Source: Actinomycetota bacterium
Lineage (GTDB): Bacteria; Actinomycetota; Nitriliruptoria; Nitriliruptorales; JAHWKO01
Assembly (NCBI GenBank): GCA_019347675.1
Contig: JAHWKW010000004.1
Coordinates: forward strand, 1 to 64,000
Direction: 5' to 3'
Length of the DNA stretch: 64,000 nt
In this document: positions 48,230 through 55,630 of the stretch, piece by piece
Position numbering within the stretch: position 1 is the first letter of the stretch
How the letters are laid out: each line of letters opens with the position of its first letter
The notes under the pieces: model-generated
Told to the model about the DNA's origin: nothing
The model's input: the letters and a program-made list of their open reading frames with translations, nothing else
Databases searched by the model: none
Program-made: the position numbers and the translations under genes

Positions 48230-48972
48230 CAGATCGGCGGCTGGAAGCCGGTGACCAGGGGACGCAGCCACACGATGAAGGCGCGCCACAGCCCGGTCAC
48301 CATGGCGACACCGACCGCGACGAGCACTCCGCCGCCGACGGCCTGCAGCACGCGGGCGCGGCGACGCAGAAACGCCAGCCCGCCCGACAGCCGCCGGAAC
48401 AGCAGGCCGAACACGATGAACGGCAGGCCGAGGCCCAGCGCGTAGACGAACGCGAGCGTCCCCCCGCGCAGCGTCCCACCGCCCGCCGCCAGGGTCATGA
48501 TGGCCGCCAGCGCCGGACCCAGGCACGGGGTCCACCCGACCCCGAACACGAACCCGAGCACCGGTGCGGCCAACAGACCGTGGCCGGGGGCGCGGCCGGC
48601 CAGGCGCACCTCGCGGGTCAGCCGCCCGGTCGCCATCAGCACGCCGAACACCACGACCAGCGCCCCCATCACGACCTGCGCGACCGGGTTGGACTCCAGG
48701 AAGAAGAACGTCCCGACCGCGACGCCGATCATCGTCAGCGGCACCGCGAAGCCGAGGACGAACAACGCCCCGCCCAGCAGGACCCGCCCGCGGGCGCCGA
48801 CCCCGCCGGAGGCGAGCTCCTCGCCCGACAGGCCGGTGATGTACGACAGGTAGCCGGGCACCAGCGGGACCACGCAGGGGCTGGCGAACGACACGACCCC
48901 GGCGGCGAAGGCGATCGCCGCCGCGACGACGACGTTGGCGTCGGTGATCAGGGTGTGGACGAAGTCGGTCAT
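48229..48972 (-). CDS. ccdA: Thiol-disulfide transporter CcdA
   Basis: A six-helix protein of 247 aa that carries reducing power across the membrane to TlpA/ResA proteins. The two cysteines are C33 in SFASPCVVPLVPGYLSYITG and C150 in GWTPCLGP. ATG at 48972 lies 14 bases after the TlpA-like lipoprotein. Confidence 0.95.
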   Translation of the reverse strand: MTDFVHTLITDANVVVAAAIAFAAGVVSFASPCVVPLVPGYLSYITGLSGEELASGGVGARGRVLLGGALFVLGFAVPLTMIGVAVGTFFFLESNPVAQVVMGALVVVFGVLMATGRLTREVRLAGRAPGHGLLAAPVLGFVFGVGWTPCLGPALAAIMTLAAGGGTLRGGTLAFVYALGLGLPFIVFGLLFRRLSGGLAFLRRRARVLQAVGGGVLVAVGVAMVTGLWRAFIVWLRPLVTGFQPPI

Positions 48973-48986
48973 GGTCGGCGCAGACC

Positions 48987-49556
48987 TTACGGGGCGGCGT
49001 GTTCGCCGACGACGTGGCGGACGACGGCGGCGAGCTCTCCTGCGGTGGTCGTCCCGAACAACCGGGCGGCGACCCGACCGTCACGGTCGATCACGATGGT
49101 GGTGGGGATGGCTTGGGGGCCGACCCCCTCGAACTGGGCCGTGAACGACGTCGACGGGTCGAACAGCGACGGGTAGGGGATGGCGAACTCGCGGATGTAG
49201 GCCTGTGCGTTGCTCTCGGAGTCCTGCAGGTTCACCCCCAGGAAGGCGACGTCGTCGCCGGCCAGCTGGCGGTGCGCCTCGTTGAGGTCGGGCTGTTCCG
49301 CCCGGCACGGCCCACACCACGACGCCCAGAAGTTCAGCACCACGGTGCGCCCCCGCAGGTCGCTGAGCGAGGCGTCACCCCCGCCGACGAGCCCGACGGT
49401 CGTGTCCGGCGCGGCCCGTCGATGCGACCCGTCGATCACGTCGACGCAGCCACGCCCCGACGGCACGTCGACGCACGTCGCGGGCGGGGCGCCCCCACAC
49501 CCCGCGGCGACCACGGCGGCGACGGTCGCCGCGGTCAGCAGTGCGCGTCGTCCCAT
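48987..49556 (-). CDS. TlpA/ResA-like thiol-disulfide lipoprotein
   Basis: A 189-aa extracytoplasmic thioredoxin-fold protein. Signal peptide MGRRALLTAATVAAVVAAGC with lipobox Cys20; active site WCGPC (C81, C84); cis-Pro in AIPTTIVIDRDG. Two further cysteines (28, 37) lie near the N-terminus. Adjacent to ccdA-resB-ccsB, so it probably keeps apocytochrome cysteines reduced. ATG 49556; a longer frame upstream lacks a signal. Confidence 0.9.
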   Translation of the reverse strand: MGRRALLTAATVAAVVAAGCGGAPPATCVDVPSGRGCVDVIDGSHRRAAPDTTVGLVGGGDASLSDLRGRTVVLNFWASWCGPCRAEQPDLNEAHRQLAGDDVAFLGVNLQDSESNAQAYIREFAIPYPSLFDPSTSFTAQFEGVGPQAIPTTIVIDRDGRVAARLFGTTTAGELAAVVRHVVGEHAAP

Positions 49557-49683
49557 CAGGTTGCTCTCGCCGTGCGACCGAGGGTGACGGGCGATGGCTC
49601 GCCGACGGGGACAACGCCTGCGACGCGGGCGTGTTCCCATCCCCGCTCGCGCGAACGGTCGGTCTCGGTGGTCGGACGCCGGG

Positions 49684-50619
49684 TCAGGCGGGGACGGGCT
49701 CGCGCTCGGCGGTGCGGTCCTTCTCGCGGTCCTTCTCGCGCTGCTCCACCCGGTCGAGCCCGAACAGGCAGGCGCCGAACAGCACCGCGGCGATCGCAGT
49801 CCAAACCGCCGACGGGAACCAGATCGCCCCGGGGTCCTTGAAGGCGTAGAAGTTCGCCTCTTCGACGACGAACTCCTGGGGATCGGATGCACCCCCCGGC
49901 TGGACGTAGCTGGCGACGATCTGGAGCTTGGCACCAGCCACCCGCAGGCCGCGGTCACGGGTGACGAGGATCTCGGGCTCATCAGGATCGTCCTCGCGCG
50001 GCTTGACCCGAGCGCTCAGGAACGGCGACGCCGGCTCGAGGCCCTCGACCTGCGACGGGTCGGGGATCTTGTCGTTGATCGCCCGCCGACGTTGCTGGCC
50101 CAGCAACGGGGCGCCGGACTCGCTGGTCGGGAAGTACACCGACAGCATCCGGTCTGCGGCGGGGGACAGGTCACCGGTGAGCTGGTCGTAGCGGGGATTG
50201 TCATCGAGCTCCTCGTCGGAGGCGTCGGGCATGCCGACGAACTCGGCTGGGGTCTGGAAGGCGTCCAGGTCGTTGGTGACCTGGAAGTACTCCGCCCGCT
50301 CGGATCCCGGTTCCATCGGGAACCACTTGCCCTGGTAGTGATCGACGGACTGCCCGGGGAAGTACGTCAGGCCGGTCGCGATCGGCGTCCCCGGCGCACC
50401 GAACCACCAGAACAGCCCGATGGCCGTCGCGAACGCGAAGAACGCCGTGCCGTAGATCAGGGCACCCTTCTTCCAGCCGTAGTTGGACCACAGCAGCACG
50501 AACACGCTGCCCGAGAAGAAGATGAACCCGATGATCGGGACGATCGTCGAGGCGATGTGGGTGCCCGGGATCCCCTCCTCGGTGGCCAGCAGCAGCGGCA
50601 GGTCGAGCAGTTCAGGCAT
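49684..50619 (-). CDS. Membrane protein of unknown function in the bc-complex cluster
   Basis: A 311-aa protein. Hydrophobic helices at about 20-42, 50-72 and one near the C-terminus (265-290), with a soluble domain of about 190 residues between them, largely Asp/Pro/Gln-rich. No cofactor motif (no CxxCH, no conserved His pairs). It starts with ATG 16 bases after the diheme cytochrome gene and precedes the cytochrome c maturation genes. Context suggests an accessory subunit or assembly factor of the bc complex. Confidence 0.65.
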   Translation of the reverse strand: MPELLDLPLLLATEEGIPGTHIASTIVPIIGFIFFSGSVFVLLWSNYGWKKGALIYGTAFFAFATAIGLFWWFGAPGTPIATGLTYFPGQSVDHYQGKWFPMEPGSERAEYFQVTNDLDAFQTPAEFVGMPDASDEELDDNPRYDQLTGDLSPAADRMLSVYFPTSESGAPLLGQQRRRAINDKIPDPSQVEGLEPASPFLSARVKPREDDPDEPEILVTRDRGLRVAGAKLQIVASYVQPGGASDPQEFVVEEANFYAFKDPGAIWFPSAVWTAIAAVLFGACLFGLDRVEQREKDREKDRTAEREPVPA

Positions 50620-50634
50620 GGGTTCCTCCGGGTC

Positions 50635-51570
50635 TCAGGACGCCCGCTGTTGGATGCTCTGGAGGTAGTCCACCAGCCGCGTGATCGCATCCTCGGTGAG
50701 CACCCCTTGCCATGCCGGCATCGGGGGCAGGCCGCCCGGCACCCGCCGCCCCTCCTCGATCGTGTGTCGGACCGCCTCGCGCGCGGCACGGTCGTTCTCC
50801 GGCGTCCCGTCGGCGCCGTACCGGGCGAACTCGTGGATCAGCTCGGGAGCGGGCGCGGGACCGTCGGCGCGCTGTCCCGACCCGCCCGGGCCGTGGCAGC
50901 GGACGCAGTTGGCGTCGAAGATCTCGGCCCCGCCCGCCCCGCGGAACGCTTGCGGCTCTTCGACCTTGTCGACCTGGATGGACAGCAGGTAGGCCACGAT
51001 CGATTCGATCTGCTGGTCGTTCATGGCCCCCCCGTACGCCGCGCTCCACGCGGGCATCGGCGTGCCGGCCCGACCGCGCCGGATCGTCTCGAGCATGAAC
51101 TCCTCGACGTCCTCGACGTTGGGGTTGTCCTCGTACCGGGCGACGAAGTTGTTGAGGGCCGGTGCCGGCCACGACGCCTCCAGTCCCGACCCGGGCGGCG
51201 GCTGGGCGCTGCCGCCGCTGGCGTTTCCGCCGTGGCACTGGGCGCACGCCTCGGCGAACTCGAGCCGACCGTGCTCGAGGTCACGCTCGTAGAACACGTC
51301 CTTCCACTCGTTGATGCGGGTCGGCTCCAGCACCCAGTACACCGGGAGGAAGAACGCCATGAACAGCGTCAGCGCGACCCCCCACGACATCGCCCGCTCC
51401 AGGCCGGTGCTCTCCAGTTCGTCGTCGGAGTGGTAGGGGCGCATCGACAGCGGGATGTCGCCGGCGCGTCGGGGTCCGCGGCGCCGGCCAGGTCCGACCA
51501 CGAAGTACGCCGCCGCGAAGCCCGCCAGCGCCACGAGCAGCACGATGACGGCGATGTCCCTTGCTTCCAT
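50635..51570 (-). CDS. Membrane-anchored diheme cytochrome c
   Basis: A 311-aa protein with helices at about 6-26 and 62-82, then two class I cytochrome c domains: CAQCH (C109-H113) and CVRCH (C222-H226). Likely sixth ligands are Met in GTPMPAWS (about 172) and LPPMPAWQG. Encoded after Rieske, this is the electron-accepting cytochrome of the b6c-type complex, equivalent in role to QcrC. ATG 51570. Confidence 0.92.
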   Translation of the reverse strand: MEARDIAVIVLLVALAGFAAAYFVVGPGRRRGPRRAGDIPLSMRPYHSDDELESTGLERAMSWGVALTLFMAFFLPVYWVLEPTRINEWKDVFYERDLEHGRLEFAEACAQCHGGNASGGSAQPPPGSGLEASWPAPALNNFVARYEDNPNVEDVEEFMLETIRRGRAGTPMPAWSAAYGGAMNDQQIESIVAYLLSIQVDKVEEPQAFRGAGGAEIFDANCVRCHGPGGSGQRADGPAPAPELIHEFARYGADGTPENDRAAREAVRHTIEEGRRVPGGLPPMPAWQGVLTEDAITRLVDYLQSIQQRAS

Positions 51571-51601
51571 GGTGCCTCGCGGGTCGGTCGGACGTCGGTC
51601 T

Positions 51602-52198
51602 TCAGATGTCGATGCAGTGCGGCCCCTCGGGCTCCTGCTGCAGGACGTTGGCGGTCCGGGCAGGGCCGGTCAGGACGATCCCGGTGCTGGCGACGAAGTT
51701 GCCGTCGTCGTCGATCTCGCTGGGGAACCGATCCAGGCCCCGCGGTGCCGGGCCACCGGTCCACTCGCCCAACCGGTTGTACTTCGACCCGTGGCAGGGG
51801 CACTCGAACCACTGCGACGACTGGCACCACGGCACCCGGCAGCCCAGGTGCACGCACTTCTGGTACAGCGCCATCAGCCCCACGCCGTCGTCGGTGACGA
51901 CGTGGTCCTCGCCGTAGGCTTCCTCGGCGCCGGGAATGTTGGGGTCCCAGGTCACCACGTACAGGCGACCTGCGGGGTACTCGAACGGCGCGCTCTCCGA
52001 CTCGATGTCGCTGAGCAGCTCATCGACCGACCCGACCGGGATCTGCGCCCCGAAGCCCTCGCCGAGGTTGGGCCACAGGAACCCCAGCGACGCGGCGCCG
52101 AACGCGCCCAGCCCACCGGCGGTCCCGGCGACCAAAGCGGTCCGCAGGAAGTCGCGGCGCTTGATCGTGGGCAGGTTCCAGCCCTTGGTCTTAGCCAT
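51602..52198 (-). CDS. Rieske iron-sulfur protein
   Basis: A 198-aa Rieske subunit of a cytochrome bc complex. A twin-Arg signal (KRRDFLRTALVAG, 13-25) merges with one membrane helix; the [2Fe-2S] boxes are CVHLGC (C115, H117, C120) and CPCHGS (C133, C135, H136). It has a single N-terminal helix, unlike the three-helix QcrA of mycobacteria. ATG 52198, upstream of the diheme cytochrome. Confidence 0.95.
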   Translation of the reverse strand: MAKTKGWNLPTIKRRDFLRTALVAGTAGGLGAFGAASLGFLWPNLGEGFGAQIPVGSVDELLSDIESESAPFEYPAGRLYVVTWDPNIPGAEEAYGEDHVVTDDGVGLMALYQKCVHLGCRVPWCQSSQWFECPCHGSKYNRLGEWTGGPAPRGLDRFPSEIDDDGNFVASTGIVLTGPARTANVLQQEPEGPHCIDI

Positions 52199-52225
52199 GT
52201 CGGCGCATCACTCCTGTCGTGGCCG

Positions 52226-53056
52226 CTACATCTCGAAGTACAGGCCGTCGAGCCAAGGCCAGATGAAGTTGAACCCGGGGCCGCGGAAGAACGAACCGAA
52301 CACCACCAACCACGTCCACATCACCATGAAGAAGGTGAAGGCCATGGCCGCGAACTTGCGGTACTCGGGGTGCATCGACGGGTTGCGGTCCAGGTAGGGG
52401 GTGGCACCGAGGACGATCAAGCCGACGCCCGGGATCGTCACGCCGGCGACCATCGGGTGGAAGTAGCGCAGCAGCTCCTGCAACCCCAGGAAGTACCACG
52501 GCGCCTTCGACGGGTTGGGCGTGAGATTGGGGTTGGCCAGCGCGCGGAAGGTCGGATCGAGGAAGTAGCTCACCACGAGCAGTAGTGCGGAGACCGCCAG
52601 CAGCGAGACGAACTCGACCGCGAACAGGTGCGGCCAGGTGTACACCTTGTCCGCCTGCTTGCTCTGCACCTGCTGGATGCCCTCGGGGGGGATCATCGCC
52701 AGCAGGCGGTGGGTGTGGTCCTCGCGCGTCTGGAGGTTCGGCCCGCCCCCGTCCGGTCCGAGCGCGGCCGCGACCCGTGCGGCCCGCTGCGCGGGCGTGA
52801 GCCGCCCCGCGGGCACCTCCTCGGTGGCGGTGGCCGCCTTGGTCGCCGGGACGCCCTCTTCCCCGTCGCCGACGGCGGCTTCCGCGGGTTCCTTCCGCGC
52901 CGCGCCCTCGTCGGCCGCGCCGGCCTCTTCACGGCCCTGGGCCTTGGCCTTGCGAACGGCCGCCGCCTTGGCCTTGGCGCGGGCGATCCGCTCGCTCTTG
53001 CCCTCGGCGATCAGCCGGTCGTAGGTCTCCTGGTCGATCTCGACCTGCTCGGACAT
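52226..53056 (-). CDS. Cytochrome b subunit IV-type protein with N-terminal basic module
   Basis: The C-terminal half of a split cytochrome b. 276 aa: residues 1-44 are a basic module (EIDQETYDRLIAEGKSER...), about 45-125 are low complexity, and the core has three helices. The quinol-site motif reads KAPWYFLGLQELLRYFHP, as in Firmicutes b6c complexes, in place of PEWY. The module closely matches the NuoI tail at 10090-10230. ATG at 53056, 38 bases after the cytochrome b6 stop. Confidence 0.9.
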   Translation of the reverse strand: MSEQVEIDQETYDRLIAEGKSERIARAKAKAAAVRKAKAQGREEAGAADEGAARKEPAEAAVGDGEEGVPATKAATATEEVPAGRLTPAQRAARVAAALGPDGGGPNLQTREDHTHRLLAMIPPEGIQQVQSKQADKVYTWPHLFAVEFVSLLAVSALLLVVSYFLDPTFRALANPNLTPNPSKAPWYFLGLQELLRYFHPMVAGVTIPGVGLIVLGATPYLDRNPSMHPEYRKFAAMAFTFFMVMWTWLVVFGSFFRGPGFNFIWPWLDGLYFEM

Positions 53057-53093
53057 CAAGCCTCCTTGGGCAGTGGGGCGGGAACCCAGGCCA

Positions 53094-53897
53094 TCACAGC
53101 GGCCCCGAGATGCCGCCGTCCTTGCGGATCCGCCAGAAGTGCACGGCCAGGAACAGGACCAGGATGAACGGCAGGAACAACACGTGGAGCACGTACCACC
53201 GCAGCAGCGTGTTGGGCCCGATCTCCACGCCACCGAGGAGGACGAACTGCACCTGGCGGCCGAACACCGGCGTGTAGCCCATCATCGAGGTGCCGACCTG
53301 TACCGCCCAGATCGCGAGCTGGTCCCACGGCAGCAGGTACCCGGTGAACGACAGCAGCAGCGTCAGCTGCAGGAGCATGATCCCCACGACCCAGTTGAAC
53401 TCCCGGGGAGGCTTGTACGCCCCGTGATAGAAGACCCTGGCCATGTGCAGGAACACCGTGAACACCATCAGGTGGGCGGCCCACCGGTGGAGGTTGCGCA
53501 CCAACTGCCCGAATGTGACGTTGGCGATGATGTCCCGCATGTCCAGGTACGCCAGTTCCTGCCCGGGCCCGGCGGTCGGCCGGTAGAAGAACATCAGGAA
53601 GATGCCGGTGATCGTCAGTCCGACGAACAGGAAGAACGACAGCCCCCCGAGGCAGTACGTGTAGGTCAGCTTCAGGCCGTGACGCTTCACCTTGACCGGG
53701 TGCAGGTGGTACAGCACGTTGTTCATGGCCGCGAGCGCACGGTCACGGGACGTGTCGCGGTAGCCCCGCCGGTAGATCGACCCCGGGCGGAACATCGACT
53801 TCCACACGACGTTGTCCTGGATCCGGCCCTTGACGTCGTTCAGATCCTTGGGCCGGCGCTCCTTGAGCCGCTCCCGCAGCTCACCGATCTTCGACAC
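53094..53897 (-). CDS. Cytochrome b6-type subunit
   Basis: The N-terminal half of a split cytochrome b, about 267 aa, four helices. The two b-heme His pairs lie in LHRWAAHLMVFTVFLHMARVF and YVLHVLFLPFILVLFLAVHF. Cys82 in YTYCLGGLSFF is at the position that binds the extra heme c(n) in b6f and Bacillus b6c complexes. I chose GTG at 53897 because GAGGAG precedes it; GTG 53933 (12 residues longer) is possible but has no ribosome binding site. Confidence 0.9.
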   Translation of the reverse strand: MSKIGELRERLKERRPKDLNDVKGRIQDNVVWKSMFRPGSIYRRGYRDTSRDRALAAMNNVLYHLHPVKVKRHGLKLTYTYCLGGLSFFLFVGLTITGIFLMFFYRPTAGPGQELAYLDMRDIIANVTFGQLVRNLHRWAAHLMVFTVFLHMARVFYHGAYKPPREFNWVVGIMLLQLTLLLSFTGYLLPWDQLAIWAVQVGTSMMGYTPVFGRQVQFVLLGGVEIGPNTLLRWYVLHVLFLPFILVLFLAVHFWRIRKDGGISGPL

Positions 53898-53995
53898 GCT
53901 GGCGATCTCCTCGCGTCGGTCCCCGGTCACCACGCCGACCGATGGGTGACCCGCGTCGGCGCGTCACCTGAGCACGGCGGTGGTGGCCCATGCTG

Positions 53996-54343
53996 CTAGT
54001 AGCCCTCGACTCGCCCGAGCCACAGAGCGTCGGACGGGCACCGCTCCACGCAGATCGCGCAGCGGGTGCACTCGGCGTCGTCGATGATGAACACCGCACC
54101 GGACGTCTCCGCTAGCGACTTGATCTCCGGGTTGGTGGCATCCCGGATCACCGCGGGGTCCATCATGTAGATGCACTCCCACGGGCACACGTCCTCGCAG
54201 GCGCGGCACAGGATGCACAGCTCGGCGGTCAGCCCGATGTGGCGCTTGGGCTTGACCCGCTCCTGCAGCCACTGCGCGTCGACCGTGTCGACCGTGTAGT
54301 CGTCGAACATCAAGGGATGCTCACCCCGGTCGGTCTTACCCAC
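53996..54343 (-). CDS. 2[4Fe-4S] ferredoxin in the bc-complex cluster
   Basis: A 115-aa soluble ferredoxin. Cluster cysteines C43, C46, C49, C53 and C92, C95, C98, C102; the two halves are separated by a longer linker (about 38 residues) than in clostridial ferredoxins. GTG at 54343 follows GGAGGAGG. Lying between an unknown membrane protein and cytochrome b6, it may pass electrons to or from the quinone pool. Confidence 0.88.
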   Translation of the reverse strand: MGKTDRGEHPLMFDDYTVDTVDAQWLQERVKPKRHIGLTAELCILCRACEDVCPWECIYMMDPAVIRDATNPEIKSLAETSGAVFIIDDAECTRCAICVERCPSDALWLGRVEGY

Positions 54344-54427
54344 GCTGGCCCTCCTCCGTCGCGGCGGCACGCCTCCCGGACGGGAGGCTCCTGCTGCGGT
54401 GGTACCGCATCGTCGACGTCCCGGCCA

Positions 54428-54946
54428 CTAGCGGTAGCCGCCGGACTCGCGTCGTTCCTCGCCTGGAGCGAGCGGCTTGGGCAGGCGCCGCTGGACGGTG
54501 ACGGCGGCCCAGAACAACGCACCGATCGCGACGAGGTGCCAGCCGACCACGACCAGGTCGCGGAGCACCTGGTACAGGTCGGTGGCGACGTCGAGGTAGT
54601 TCCCGCCGCCGACGGGGATCCGCAACGACGTGGGGATGATCCGGTCCTCGAGGATCTCCTTGTTGGAGTCGACGAAGTAGATCCACGCAGACGGCACGAT
54701 GCCGAAGACCCACACCAGCACGCCCATCCCGGCGACCGCCCCCATCGAGGCCGAGACCCACTCGCGCTTCTGGTAGGTGAAGTGGGCGACCGCCAGCGGG
54801 AGGCCGATGATGAACACGCCCCAGATCGCCACGATGACGAAGCCCCACCAGCCGTTGCCGACGTTGCTGGGGTCGCCGAACTGGTAGAGCGCGCGGAAGG
54901 CCTCGGGCAGCGCCCGGAAGAACTCGACGAACCAGCTCAGGCTCAA
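54428..54946 (-). CDS. Small membrane protein of unknown function in the bc-complex cluster
   Basis: A 172-aa protein with helices at about 34-56, 66-90 and 128-148, and a basic C-terminus. It has no heme or metal motif; one His lies in helix 1 (AVAHFTYQ) and one in helix 3 (VGWHLVAIG). TTG start at 54946 after GAGGAC. First gene of the bc cluster after a 100-base gap. I recognise no family; a cytochrome b-associated subunit is an inference from position. Confidence 0.65.
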   Translation of the reverse strand: MSLSWFVEFFRALPEAFRALYQFGDPSNVGNGWWGFVIVAIWGVFIIGLPLAVAHFTYQKREWVSASMGAVAGMGVLVWVFGIVPSAWIYFVDSNKEILEDRIIPTSLRIPVGGGNYLDVATDLYQVLRDLVVVGWHLVAIGALFWAAVTVQRRLPKPLAPGEERRESGGYR

Positions 54947-55013
54947 CCCGTCCTCGTCGTCGCCCGCGGGCCAGGGAGCCTACAACGGCCCACAACGGCC
55001 AACAAACGACCCC

Positions 55014-55034
55014 TGCGCGCGCGCGTGCGCGCGA
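55014..55034. other. Alternating purine-pyrimidine GC tract
   Basis: A tract of (GC)n with one T, TGCGCGCGCGCGTGCGCGCGA, in the gap between the TlpA-like lipoprotein stop and the bc cluster. It can fold back on itself and is of Z-DNA-forming type. Two copies of ACAACGGCC lie just before it (54982-55000). Confidence 0.6.
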
Positions 55035-55045
55035 CAACAGCGCGG

Positions 55046-55630
55046 TCATCCGCCGGAATGACCCAGGTGCTGCGCGATCAGCGCCCGGAGTTGGTCGGCC
55101 GTGACCGGCCCGGCGTGACGGTGGACGATCCTGCCGTCGCGGTCGACCAGCACCGTGGTGGGCATGCCGCGGGCTGCCACGGCCCGGTAGAAGCTGCCGT
55201 CGGCGTCGACGACCTGTTCGTAGGTCACCCCGGTCTGGCGGGCCAGCGTACGCGCCTTATCCAGATCGTCCTCCTTGTCGACGCCGACGAAGCGCACCTC
55301 GTCGCCGAGCTCACGGTGGACGGCCTCCAGATCCGGCATCTCCTCGACGCAGAACGCGCACCAGGTGGCCCAGAAGTTGATCAGGGCCGGCGCTCCGCGA
55401 AGCTCGGCGGTGTGCAGCTCGCCCGGCCGGTCCAGGCGCGGCAGGGTGGCGTCGGGGAGGCGCTGGCCGGGCTCCAGCGTGCCCAGCACCGGCACCGACG
55501 CGACGTCCGACACCTGCGTCTGCGGGCCGTCCCCGCAACCGGTGATGGCCACTGCGACCGCCAGGACGGACAGGATCAACGAGCGCACACCACGCCAACG
55601 CGGTGCCGCCCCCGACGGTTCCGGCCTCAT
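55046..55630 (-). CDS. TlpA-like thiol-disulfide lipoprotein (second)
   Basis: A 194-aa thioredoxin-fold lipoprotein. Signal with lipobox ITGC (Cys32); active site WCAFC (C91, C94), an unusual Phe in the CxxC; cis-Pro in GMPTTVLVDRDG. ATG overlaps the hemL stop as ATGA. It lies upstream of the bc cluster, so like 48987-49556 it may serve cytochrome c maturation; the two are not close duplicates. Confidence 0.88.
   Translation of the reverse strand: MRPEPSGAAPRWRGVRSLILSVLAVAVAITGCGDGPQTQVSDVASVPVLGTLEPGQRLPDATLPRLDRPGELHTAELRGAPALINFWATWCAFCVEEMPDLEAVHRELGDEVRFVGVDKEDDLDKARTLARQTGVTYEQVVDADGSFYRAVAARGMPTTVLVDRDGRIVHRHAGPVTADQLRALIAQHLGHSGG

Noticed and set aside
48230-49084. N-terminal extension of ResB through the ccdA gene
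   Set aside because: The extension is the Arg/Gly-rich shadow of ccdA in another frame. ATG 48229 with an ATGA overlap fits.
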